Shown: piece by piece, positions 20,251-29,467 of the stretch
Layout of the letters: every line of letters begins with the position of its first letter
Numbering within the stretch: the stretch's first letter is position 1
Assembly (NCBI GenBank): GCA_029834535.1
Contig: JAQMWT010000479.1
Span: forward strand, 1-64,000
Origin: Chrysophaeum taylorii
Taxonomy: Eukaryota; Sar; Pelagophyceae; Pelagomonadales; Pelagomonadaceae
Reading direction: 5' to 3'
DNA: 64,000 nt
Position numbers and translations under genes: made by a program
The notes under the pieces: generated by a model
Seen by the model: the letters and a program-made list of their open reading frames with translations, nothing else
Database searches by the model: none
Told to the model about the DNA's origin: nothing

Positions 20251-21159
20251 ATGACTGCCCGCGAGCTGTGGTGCTTCTATGAGCTCGACGGCGACGAGAA
20301 CGCGTTTCCCGTAAGGAGCACGTCCGACGCACCGACGCTCAAGGAGCTCGCCGCGTCGTTCCCGCAGAGCGGCGCGTGGCACTGGCGACTAAGGATCCCC
20401 GACCCCGTCTACGGTCACGTGTGGCTCGATGTTGGAGAAGAACACCGCGCACCAGCGGAAGTTATCGCGCCGGGCGTCTATGCCGTCTACGCCAAGCTTC
20501 TGGACGTTTCGGCTCGAGCGATCGCACACCGCGCGATTCGCGGTCCACAGAGAGCGAAAGCGGAGACTCGAAGGGTCGAGGAACACCCCCCGCTCCAACG
20601 AGAAGAAGAAGACGACGACGACGACGACGAAGAACCGCTAGATGAGGAGCCGGTGGAGGAACCCGAGGAAACGGACGAGGACGAGTTGGACGCCGTTCCG
20701 GCGCCCGTCGTCGTTCCGGACCCAGCAGAAGTGCAAGCGGCGGTCCAGTTACGGCGCCAGACGCTGGCAAAGAACATCAGCGACAATCAGAACCAAGCGC
20801 GCGAGGAGCTCCGCCGGCGCACGGAGGCTCAGGCCGAGGAAAATTCCGAGTTTGAGAAGCTGCGAGTTAGTCTCGGCCCAAAACTCAAGGCCTGGTCTGA
20901 AGAATTTGGGAAGAAGAAGAACATTCGAGCGTTGCTCGCCGACATGCACAACGTCATGTGGGATGAAGCCAACTTCCAGCCCATCTCCATCGGTGACCTC
21001 CTTCAGCCCCCGCAAGTCAAGAAGGCCTACTACAAAGCATCTCGCTACTGTCACCCTGACCGCTTGGTCGGACTCTCGCTCGAGCAGCGCTTTATCGGCC
21101 AGTCCGTCTTCGACGCACTCTCACAGGCATACGCTGACTTCGAAAATTCGGGTAAATAA
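20251..21159 (+). CDS. DIX-like domain fused to an auxilin-type J domain
   Basis: 302 residues in one frame. Residues ~4-88 (WCFYELDGDENAFPV, APTLKELAASFPQSGAWHWR, VWLDVGEEHRAP, YAVYAKLLDV) follow the DIX pattern: beta strand, TL..FK-like helix, y+fr strand, VW.DV strand, and a closing aKvl strand. DIX domains form head-to-tail filaments in Dishevelled and Axin. An acidic linker follows (~115-150), then a helical region, then a J domain of the auxilin/GAK type (~220-300) with NIRALLADMHNVMWDEANFQ, PPQVKKAYYKASRYCHPDRL (HPD intact) and a final FDALSQAYADFENSGK helix. Auxilins recruit Hsc70 to uncoat clathrin vesicles. No clathrin or PTEN region is present. The combination is unusual; its role is unknown. 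Confidence 0.82.
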   Translation: MTARELWCFYELDGDENAFPVRSTSDAPTLKELAASFPQSGAWHWRLRIPDPVYGHVWLDVGEEHRAPAEVIAPGVYAVYAKLLDVSARAIAHRAIRGPQRAKAETRRVEEHPPLQREEEDDDDDDEEPLDEEPVEEPEETDEDELDAVPAPVVVPDPAEVQAAVQLRRQTLAKNISDNQNQAREELRRRTEAQAEENSEFEKLRVSLGPKLKAWSEEFGKKKNIRALLADMHNVMWDEANFQPISIGDLLQPPQVKKAYYKASRYCHPDRLVGLSLEQRFIGQSVFDALSQAYADFENSGK

Positions 21160-24100
21160 GAACCTCTAAGTGAGGCTCATCCAAGTCTCGGAATGGTGAG
21201 GGGCCCTTCGGGACTGATTATATTCATGGCAATGCTCGTGTCCTCCGTAGTTACATGTGTATCTATGGATATCCTCATAGCGACCTCGATCCCCGTCCTC
21301 AAGAACCGAGCCTTGACCGGTCTCTCGACATCTGGACGGACGATATGGTAAAGGCCGAGATTTATTACTGATTCCAGCCATGCCCCGCTTCGAGAAAAGG
21401 CTCGGTTGCCGTCGACATTGTGCTTCACCTCGACTTGTTGCTCAATGATCGCGTCGCGGCTGCCTTTGCACCTTCATATCTCCGCGCTGCAATACTCTCC
21501 TTTACCGACGAGACCACCATCGACCGCTGGCTCACATGCGGTACGTGCTGCTTGCTCGAGGTTGCGGCCGCTCGCGACGCGCCTGGGAACACGAAAGCGA
21601 CGCGCCATACTCCGGTAAGTGCGTGTTGCGATCTTCCTCGATAGAATTTCGTTGCCTAAGAATCGTTCATGATTCGCACTCCGCCTCCGAATGGCCCGCG
21701 AGTACGCGGCACTTCATCGCCAACATATTCGACACGCACCCAACTGTTCGCTCACTTCGTGAGGAAGTCTCCAAGCGCGCATAAATTCTGGTGCGTGGCG
21801 GATGTAAGTCTTTGGTGGCGAGGCCATGCGGGCACCTGGTCACAAGCTAGATAGCGAGCTGCGGCTTACACGGGCGTTGCGGTCGATTGGAAAGCAGCCT
21901 CGCGCTCCAGCGCCGCGACGGCGCTGAAGCGTATAACCTCCTCCTTTTCCGTATCGAACGTCCACAGCACGGAAATAATAACCTCCGAGGACTCAATCGG
22001 CACGGGCACAAAGGCCCTGTACAGGTATTACTTCAAGCGGTAGCTCCCGAAAAAGCCATCACAAGAGATAGCCACCGTTGACCTTGCCGCATCAAACGCG
22101 CATTCGAGGATCGTGAGAAGCTTTGGAAGTACTCAGGAATTTCGTCGACTTGCAATTTAGCTCGGTAAAACTCCCTTGGTATAATGGTCGGTCGGCTATG
22201 CGAGCTCTCATAGTGTGCACCACAAAATGACGACAACTGCAAGAAAACGAAAAACCAAGATCAACGAAAACGTCGCTCCTGCATCATGAGCGTTGCGCAG
22301 CGAGAGTGCTCGATCCCGCCGAGAGCTGTGACGAGATTATCATCCCAAACGCACACGGGTGCTGCCATGCTGAGAGCCGCGGCCGCCGCCAAAATTTCTT
22401 CGTTCAGCTCAAAGAGACCATGACGTATCTTCGTCGCGCGAGTACGGAAGCCGCCGTGACACGCCTTGACCAAAGCAGCCAACAACGATTGATGAGCTGG
22501 CTCAGAAAGAGTCTCGCAAGCTCGACACAAGCTCGACATTGAACTCACGCGCGGCGGCGGTCGCGGCAACGTCGTCGTCGCGTCTCAGTGCGAGCATCTC
22601 CGATAATCTTAGACCGGTTGGAAGAAGTACCCCCAACTTGTTAAGCACATTGCCAAGTACGCCAAAGAACCACAAGTCGCCCGCGATGGCGACAGCGCCC
22701 TTGTCGTTGACGATCGGGTCGGCTTTCAACCTTGTCGACGCCCTTATACATGACGGTGCGTGCTTGTAGGCACCTCAGCCCGTGGCAACGTTCCCAATGG
22801 CTCCACCTCTCGCGCGACATCAGTTTGTGATATTGGCCAACCTGACCAAACTGAAGATGAGAACTCTCCCCACCTCCTGGGGCTGAACCGCTGAGGACCA
22901 CCCTCCGCCTGATGAGGCGATGCGTCCATGTCGGGTGAGAACCTGTCTGCTGCATCGTCATCCGCAACTTACATGGGCGCTGTTCATGCTCGAGATGAAT
23001 CTTGTGACAATGCGACTTGGTTGCGTTACTTGAAATTGAAATTCCGGAGCTTCTTGCTGAGCTTGCGCGCTGGAATGGTGAGACGCCTGGGCATACTAAA
23101 CTATCCCGCCACTCAGAATTTCCCTCATATACTTCGCTTTAATATCAAAGTCTGTGCCTGCGATGGCGACTCAGATTGTGCACAGGAAGAGTGTTTGTTA
23201 CGCAGCGCTGCGGTGGCCTGTGAGAGAACGGCTTTCTAAGGACTGGGGTAACGATCAGATTCGAATTCATGTCGTGAGGTCGCCAAGTCGGAAGAGATTT
23301 CCTGGTGTGCAGAGGTATCATCTTTTGCGGCGAGCACTGAGATGGCCAGTGGACTTGAGCTAAACAGAACGTTGTAATGGCCCACTTGGGTGTTAGATTT
23401 ATTTGTCTGCAAGTCGTGTTGTGATGCACTTCATTATTCGTCTGGGGATCGAAGCGTGTCAGTGATGAGTTCGATATCCCAGTAAGCTGTACACACTGCT
23501 TTCTGGTCGTACACTTGACCTGGAAACTCGGAATATGTGCGTTTCAAATGATGTTGTTTGTTGCACAAATTTATATTAATCGAGCCTCTCACGCAAAACC
23601 CGGGCTTGTTCAGCTGTGAAAGACCGCAGCTTGATTAACTTCTTCGGAGTGGTCGCGCTTCAAGGCAAAAAAGACTTCGCGAGTGACAAAAGTGTCGAAC
23701 TTCACAAACGTGCTCTCGAAGAATTCTTCAACGCGTCGGAGACAGTGTGATTTTTATTCAAGAGTAGTCGGTTCGAAACGTTTGACCGTGGGCTCGTTGA
23801 TGCGAAAGGTCTTTTTGAGCGTATATTTGTGTGGAAGAGGCGTTTTGGGAACAAAGAGGTAAAAGGGTGCGTGTTTTTTCTTGTTTGCCCTCATCTCATT
23901 CTGGAGGATGCAGATATTTGTCGTGGTTTGCTGTACGTATGAAAATATTATCATTTCAAGTTGTATATTTTCATTTCGAGTTACGCGCTTGCCGATCGAT
24001 ACGGGCTTGGGAGCGCAGCGTGCACTCGTCCTTCCAGTCACGCATGGTCAAATCCAGATACAGAACCGGGGCCGCAAAATCAAAAAGTGGCTGTAACCAC

Positions 24101-24261
24101 GGTTGATCGATAATGAGTGAGAGCGCGTATATTGCTATGTGTGTTTATGCATTGAGCCCGAAGCGAAAAGGTCCCATCTGCACTTTATTCGCTTCTTCTT
24201 TCGAATCGCATTTGATTGAGGACTTCGGAACCAAGGTCATTCTCATCATCTTTATACCGAG

Positions 24262-24625
24262 CAATTCACAGGCTCGAAGAGCCAGAAGAAAGATCGCAGA
24301 GGAAGAAATGAGTTATGCCAGGCACATAGAGCCAAACGAGGGAGCAACAACGTGGATGAGAATACAAAGGAGCGTAAGGGGAACAAAGGTTGGCAAATTA
24401 TATAGGAGCGAAGTACAAATGGAGGCGCACGTGTCGAAGGATGACGGGGGTAGCTGTTTCGAGGACGCCTAACTTCAAGTCAGGAGGCGGCTTGCACGGA
24501 AGGAGCACACTGGCAAAAGTGTTGGCGGCGGAATGTTCGCTGCACACATAGTGCGAAGCAAATCGCACATTCATTCTTATTTTAATGGCAAGCAACTTCC
24601 AGGCTCAACGAGCCATTTGGAACGG
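24262..24625 (+). repeat. Dispersed repeat F, two plus-strand copies
   Basis: The motif (a/t)ggcaagcaacttccaggctc followed by AACGAGCC at 24583-24625, and a shorter caggctcgaagagccagaag at 24268-24290. GGCTC-nnn-GAGCC is an inverted repeat. Reverse-complement copies lie at 32765-32812, 33480-33520 and 33790-33835. Confidence 0.6.
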
Positions 24626-24959
24626 ATGAGGGCAGATTAAGAGAAACAAGAAGCAAAAACAACAGAAGACGGATGAGAAAGAATCAAGAGATCGCAACGA
24701 GGATAGCAGAAGCAGGGTGCAAATGGAGAGAATCGAGAGAAACTGAGAAGAGAGGACGGCGAAGCTAAAAGCAGGAAGAGAGTGAGCGGAAAGAGGAAGA
24801 GGGCAAATGGAGAGATAAGAGAAGAACGAAAGAAAAAGATGTAAGCGGTAGAAGAAGATAGGGCGACGCAAGAGGAGCACAGAGGCCGGCGAAAGAGCAC
24901 AAGGATGACGGAGCAGCAGACAATGAAGCCGACGATGAAAAAATCAAAGAGAGACAGCG

Positions 24960-25215
24960 GCAGAGAGCGGTATGAAGAGAAACGTGAGAAGACTGCGCTA
25001 TCAGACGCCATGACACAGTCGCAGCACGATGCCATACATCCCAAATCGGTCGCCATTGTTCCGGGTGAGGCTGCCGGATGTCATGAGACCGCATGTTAAT
25101 CTCGTGTCATCAGCATCAACGACACAAGCGACAGGGGTGGCAAAACCTCCGCCGGCAACCGACATCGTACGAAGCCGCGCCAGCGTCATCGGCGCGTGAG
25201 AGAGCAGAAAAACGT
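24960..25215 (+). repeat. Dispersed repeat E, copy 1
   Basis: Shares ordered pieces with 58170-58500 and 62935-63180: a gaagacg segment, cgcacaatgccata(c/t) (here cagcacgatgccatacatcc), agcatcaacg(a/t)cacaag, and a gcgtcatcggc segment. By eye the three copies are strongly diverged but collinear. Confidence 0.55.
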
Positions 25216-25593
25216 AGAGTATGTAAATCAAGCACAATGAATATCTAGTGAGCCGAGAAACGAGAAGCCGGGCAGTCCCACAAAACTGCGCTTGCAAACA
25301 CAGCATGATGAAGCAGCAAAGAAGCCAGTGACATAACTCTGTCGCGCCGTCGTCAAAGTTGAATGTGGGAATGTAGTAAAAAGATGGTGAAACGACTCGG
25401 AAGAGCCATTGCGGCGACGACAGCGACGCGCGTGATCAAGGATTACAAAACCCCCATGCAGCAGAACGCTGCTTGGCGGCCGATTGCGCCATGAGGAACT
25501 TAACCTGCATGGCACATGCCGTTCAGGACGTACATGGGCCTACGAAAGATGTCTGGAGAAGCATAATTTGCGGGTTGACATCAGCAGGCTGAT

Positions 25594-25816
25594 ATGCACG
25601 AGACGCGCAACCCAAAGCTGCGTGAGCAAAGTCCAGCACACATCAAAATGAAACGACGCTGCTGGAAAAGGACAAACCAACGCAGGCCATGACAGGAAAG
25701 GGCGCAAGATGGGTCATCCTCGCCCGACCCACAACGACAACTCTCCACGAGGTTATCGGCAAGATGCTGGGGAGACTTGACAAAAGTGAAATCGTCAGCA
25801 TGTTTGCGGCGATCTG
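25594..25816 (+). repeat. Dispersed repeat I, copy 1
   Basis: Collinear with 38768-39004: atatgcacgagacgcgcaac, aagctgcgtgagcaaagtc, ggacaaaccaacgc, ggttatcggcaagatgct, gacaaaagtgaa and a final gatctgg match in order with substitutions and small indels. Unclassified; no protein recognised. Confidence 0.7.
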
Positions 25817-26791
25817 GTTGACCACGTCGTATCTATGCAAGGTAATATGAGCCAAAACGCACCGCAAAATGCTGTTTGAAGTGCGCAATGTCATCCCAAA
25901 CGCCCCAAGATGTAACAGGAGATTTCTGCGAGAGACGCCATAATGTGTGCGAGCTCAGCGCCCTTCTTGGCAAGAATTGCTTCCACTGGTTACCGAGGGA
26001 GAAGATCACGAAGGGACTGAAGCGTAGCTTGTGCGGTATGGACTCCCATGACCTCAGCACGACACGCGGAGAGAGTCCCGGGAACTTGAGTGACTAGCAA
26101 AGCTAGAGTGAAGAAGCGTAGTTTGACAGAGTCGCAGATGGCAACGGAAGAGCCACCCACCCCCCACACGCGGATCCGTCGCTGGCCACGTAGGGACGCT
26201 CGGGGCGCGGCTGGCCATCACAGCCACCAATCACAGAACAAACAAAGCACGGCCAACGCAAGAAGAAAGCGCGCGGCAATGATGGGTGCTGTCTAGCGCC
26301 CAAGGCAATGTTGTAGCAGGGAGCTCTTGGCTTCCAGTCGAGTCCGAAGGGTGGGATTGTTTATCGACGCTTTCACGCGGAGATGGAAGTAAGCTCTTTT
26401 ACTGCGACAGGCCCAGTGCCACCGAATACTCAAGCTTGAGCCGTCAAAAGACAACGCCAACAGCCTGAGGGGTGCGACGTAGCCGGTCGCGACCACCGCC
26501 GCGCCCGTCGTACGGCCTGCGGCAGAACCATGTTGAATTCGCTCCACACGAACCGTCCGCAAAGGAAGCTACATTCAATTGACCACATCGCGCTTTTGAG
26601 CATTCGCATCCACCGAAACGAGCTGAAGGAGCCTGTTATTCTTCAGGGGGTTCTGGGACCATAACGAAGCAAGCAGAGAGAAGAGACGGACCTACGCAGT
26701 GCGTGCTGTTTCCCGCCTCCAATCGCTCTTTTAATAGATTTGAGTCTACAGATCTAAACAGATCTACAGATCACACTTTTTTCGGCGCGTC

Positions 26792-28177
26792 ATGGCTAGA
26801 GTGGAACCACATTTCTGCCACAAATCAACATCGACTCTCGGTATGGCGACCACGAGCTTGGCGGTGGGCTCGCACGTTGCGCTTGCGCGGGACCTACGGC
26901 GTCGCGGGATGGTGATGGAGGCGACGAGCACCTGGCGCACGGTAAGGTTTTGCGGTTCGGCCGTCGCGTCGAATCATAGGCCAATCGAGCTCTTGCCGAC
27001 GACACTGACTGCCGAGGAGGTCGCCGAGGCAGAGCGGCCGGTGGACCTCGTGTGCATGCTGCAACAGATCCTCGACGAAGAGGTATTCATCGAGACGGCC
27101 GACGGGCGTCGCATTGGGAACGTCGTCGAGGACTGGCGTCAGATCGAGTGCGCTCGCACCGGCAGCGAGTGGCGACTGCGGTGCACCGTGTGCGACATCC
27201 CCAACCTCATCACCGACGCCAAAAAACCGTGCGAGGTCCGTGAGGTCGCCGCGATGGCGAAACGCCACGTCGGGGCGTGGCGGTCTTTCCAGGCGCACAA
27301 AGCAACCAGAATTCACTGGAACAAGCTCTCCGCGCGGATGGGCGTCCCGGTGCCGATGCCCGTGCCGGAAAAAGGGAAGAGGTCGGCTGCTGCTTCTTCC
27401 GGGGAGCCCAAGAAGAAGCGAACAAAGGCTACCGTTCGTACGTTTGCGATGTGTATCAAGTGCCGCAAGTCGGCTGCTGTCGTCATATCGGTGTGCGGCG
27501 ATCCCGCGCACGCGCTTTGCGAGGAGCACGCCAAGGTTCAATACAAGGAGGACAGCATCGCCGACATTCTGGAGAATACGGAGGCATGTTTCGCATGCCC
27601 TGCGAAGGGGGGGTTCCCTGGCTGGTTCCTCACTTGCGGCGTATGCGGAAAGAAACACGACTTCAATCGCAACCGCAGCGTCTTGGCTTGCTCGCGCTGC
27701 CCGCGTGCTTACCACGCGACCTGCCTTGGGTTGCGCCACGTCAGCACCGACGACCACGCGCCCTGGAGGGACGGCACCGGCAAGTGGGTCTGCGCCGCCT
27801 GCGAGATCAAGCGCGAAGACTCGGATCTCGACGCCTGTTCCGCGCTTGCCATGAGCGACATCGCCCGCCAGTGTGATGCCGACTCGATTCTGGGACCAGA
27901 CGCCATAGCCCGCGCCACCCTTAGAGCCCTCAAGAACCACGACTTCGGCCGCCTCCTCGCCTCCGTCCCAGTCGACGACGACCATCAAAACCACCAGCAG
28001 TCGGATGCCAGGACAATCATGCGAGACGTCAAGCGACTCCTCGACGCCCCGCCCGCCTCCCTCGCACACAAGAGGATGGCCGCCCAGCTCGCCAGCCTCG
28101 CCAACCGCTGCTTCGACACCTACGTCGTACCGCGCATCCAACCATCGTCTGAACACACACCCAACGAATTTTCGTAG
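26792..28177 (+). CDS. PHD-finger protein
   Basis: 461 residues from the first ATG; the in-frame ATG at 26843 (MATTSLAVGSHVALARDLRR) is also possible. Residues ~1-60 look like a small beta barrel (SHVALARD, WRTVRF), possibly Tudor/BAH-like. The middle has a Cys pair (RCTVCDIP) and a basic NLS-like stretch (PKKKRTKA). The C-terminal half holds a Cys cluster (MCIKCRKSAAVVISVCGDPA, HALCEEH) and then a PHD finger: CGVCGKKHD, LACSRCPRAYHATCLGL, WVCAACE, i.e. C4HC3 with a ~15-residue insert before the last pair. PHD fingers read histone tails, so a chromatin or transcription role is likely. No catalytic domain is seen. GC-rich and intronless, it stands alone between two gene-poor stretches. Confidence 0.82.
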   Translation: MARVEPHFCHKSTSTLGMATTSLAVGSHVALARDLRRRGMVMEATSTWRTVRFCGSAVASNHRPIELLPTTLTAEEVAEAERPVDLVCMLQQILDEEVFIETADGRRIGNVVEDWRQIECARTGSEWRLRCTVCDIPNLITDAKKPCEVREVAAMAKRHVGAWRSFQAHKATRIHWNKLSARMGVPVPMPVPEKGKRSAAASSGEPKKKRTKATVRTFAMCIKCRKSAAVVISVCGDPAHALCEEHAKVQYKEDSIADILENTEACFACPAKGGFPGWFLTCGVCGKKHDFNRNRSVLACSRCPRAYHATCLGLRHVSTDDHAPWRDGTGKWVCAACEIKREDSDLDACSALAMSDIARQCDADSILGPDAIARATLRALKNHDFGRLLASVPVDDDHQNHQQSDARTIMRDVKRLLDAPPASLAHKRMAAQLASLANRCFDTYVVPRIQPSSEHTPNEFS

Positions 28178-28325
28178 TAACTCGAGAGACGAAAATTGAA
28201 TTAAATGCCCCTAGAGGCAACCCGATCCCAAAATTATTTGGCACTGATGACTTCGCGTGAGAGCTGTTTTTTGCTATCGTTGCCTGTACTTCGTCACATT
28301 CCTATTCGAATCCTAGGTAGCTAGG

Positions 28326-28344
28326 TTGCGTAGGTCCTACGCAA
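28326..28344. repeat. Perfect 9-bp-arm hairpin
   Basis: TTGCGTAGG-T-CCTACGCAA in the 260-bp gap between the PHD gene and the DGAT2 gene. A shorter CCTAG/CTAGG pair lies just before it. It could be a terminator-like hairpin or an element remnant; no second copy found. Confidence 0.6.
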
Positions 28345-28513
28345 TTAAAATCATTGCCGCTCATTTTTTTCGAGCCAAAAGTTCGATCGATGTGCCGGAT
28401 TATTCCTGAGAAAGGGTTGCATCTGCGTTGTAAACGAAGTGCAAGTTGAACCGTGTGCCGAATCTTCACAGCTTCACAGCTTCACAGCCACTTTCGCGCA
28501 CGTAGGATTAAGC

Positions 28514-29467
28514 ATGTGCGAAGCCATCCTGCGAGCCACCGAAATGGGTTCCGAGCCCCCTCTGCGCGCCGTCATCGGTCACGGCATTCTCTTAGGCGCG
28601 TGGATAGTCGCGACCTTCGCGCTTTCTCTCTGCATACCAGTCGCACTGTGGCACCGCGCATACGTGACGCTATCGGTCCTCATCATGGCCGCGACGTTCC
28701 ACTTCGTTTCACCGAGCAAACCGTGGCCGGCATTCGTCCGCTGGATACAAAGCTTCAATCTCCGCGAGTACTATCGCCGCGCTGAGCTCCACTTGCCAAA
28801 GTCGTTGCCGACTGAAAAGGCCATACTGTGCTACTCGCCGCACGGTGTGGTTTCGCTCGGGTTTAACGTAAATGGTGTCTGGGCGCGCGAGCTCGAGCTC
28901 TACAAGGCGACTTGGTACGTCAGTACTTTCTTCTTCGTGTTGCCCGTGATCAGCCAGATTGTTGGCTGGCACAGCAATCTCAGTACTCCGAGTCGAGAAA
29001 ACCTCGAGAAGCAAATGCGAACTGGACGCAACATTGCTATCATTCCCGGCGGTTTCGAGGAAGCGACGATCTGCGTGCGTGGTGAAGAGCGCGTCTTTCT
29101 GCGCCATCGCAAGGGTTTTGTCAAGTACGCTCTCCGTTATGGCTATAGCCTCGTTCCTGTCTACACGTTTGGCGAAAGCGAGACCTACTGGACATTCCCG
29201 TACGTGCTCAAATTCCGCCTGATGTTGAACCGCTACAAAATTCCTGGCTGCGCATTCTTTGGTAACCCGATTGCGCCATTACTCCCGCGCAAAGGCGCCG
29301 AGCTTATCACCTACTTCGGCGAGCCTGTCGCTCTCCCGACGATCCCGAATCCGACCTCCGAAGACGTTGATAAATGGCATGCGACGTACGTCGACGCCCT
29401 TCGCCGTCTGTTCGAGGACAACAAGTCTCGGGCCGGCTATGCGGATCGCGAGCTCGTCATGTTCTGA
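28514..29467 (+). CDS. DGAT2: DGAT2-family acyltransferase
   Basis: 317 residues from MCEAILRATEMG; an upstream in-frame ATG at 28439 would add 25 residues that cover a ttcacagc direct repeat, so I prefer 28514. Two hydrophobic segments near the start form the membrane hairpin. Family motifs: YSPHGVVSLGFNVNGV (~107, the HPHG block with Ser for the first His, as in many algal members), IIPGGFEEA (~177), VFLRHRKGFVKYALRYGYSL and VPVYTFGESETYW, then FFGNPIAPLLPRKG. The enzyme adds an acyl group to diacylglycerol at the ER, the last step of triacylglycerol synthesis. Monoacylglycerol or wax-ester activity cannot be excluded. With the desaturase 6 kb away it points to an oil- and PUFA-making cell, though no operon-like link is implied. 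Confidence 0.9.
   Translation: MCEAILRATEMGSEPPLRAVIGHGILLGAWIVATFALSLCIPVALWHRAYVTLSVLIMAATFHFVSPSKPWPAFVRWIQSFNLREYYRRAELHLPKSLPTEKAILCYSPHGVVSLGFNVNGVWARELELYKATWYVSTFFFVLPVISQIVGWHSNLSTPSRENLEKQMRTGRNIAIIPGGFEEATICVRGEERVFLRHRKGFVKYALRYGYSLVPVYTFGESETYWTFPYVLKFRLMLNRYKIPGCAFFGNPIAPLLPRKGAELITYFGEPVALPTIPNPTSEDVDKWHATYVDALRRLFEDNKSRAGYADRELVMF

Larger units (their letters stand above)
21160..26791. other. Gene-poor, repeat-rich region (5.6 kb)
   Basis: Lower GC than the coding blocks. No frame resembles a known protein. The part at 24600-24960 is almost pure purine on the plus strand, so its minus-strand frames give hydrophobic Leu/Ser/Phe-rich translations that are composition artefacts. 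From 24.2 kb on, several pieces recur elsewhere in the window and are listed separately. From 21.2 to 23.5 kb I see nothing to report. Confidence 0.5.

Noticed and set aside
24637-25056. Hydrophobic 139-codon minus-strand frame, looks like a membrane protein
   Set aside because: The plus strand is nearly pure purine there, so Leu/Ser/Phe richness is compositional; no start context or homology.
28290-28345. Possible tRNA (ttcgaatcc plus hairpin)
   Set aside because: No A-box, no acceptor stem or cloverleaf can be drawn; only a simple hairpin.
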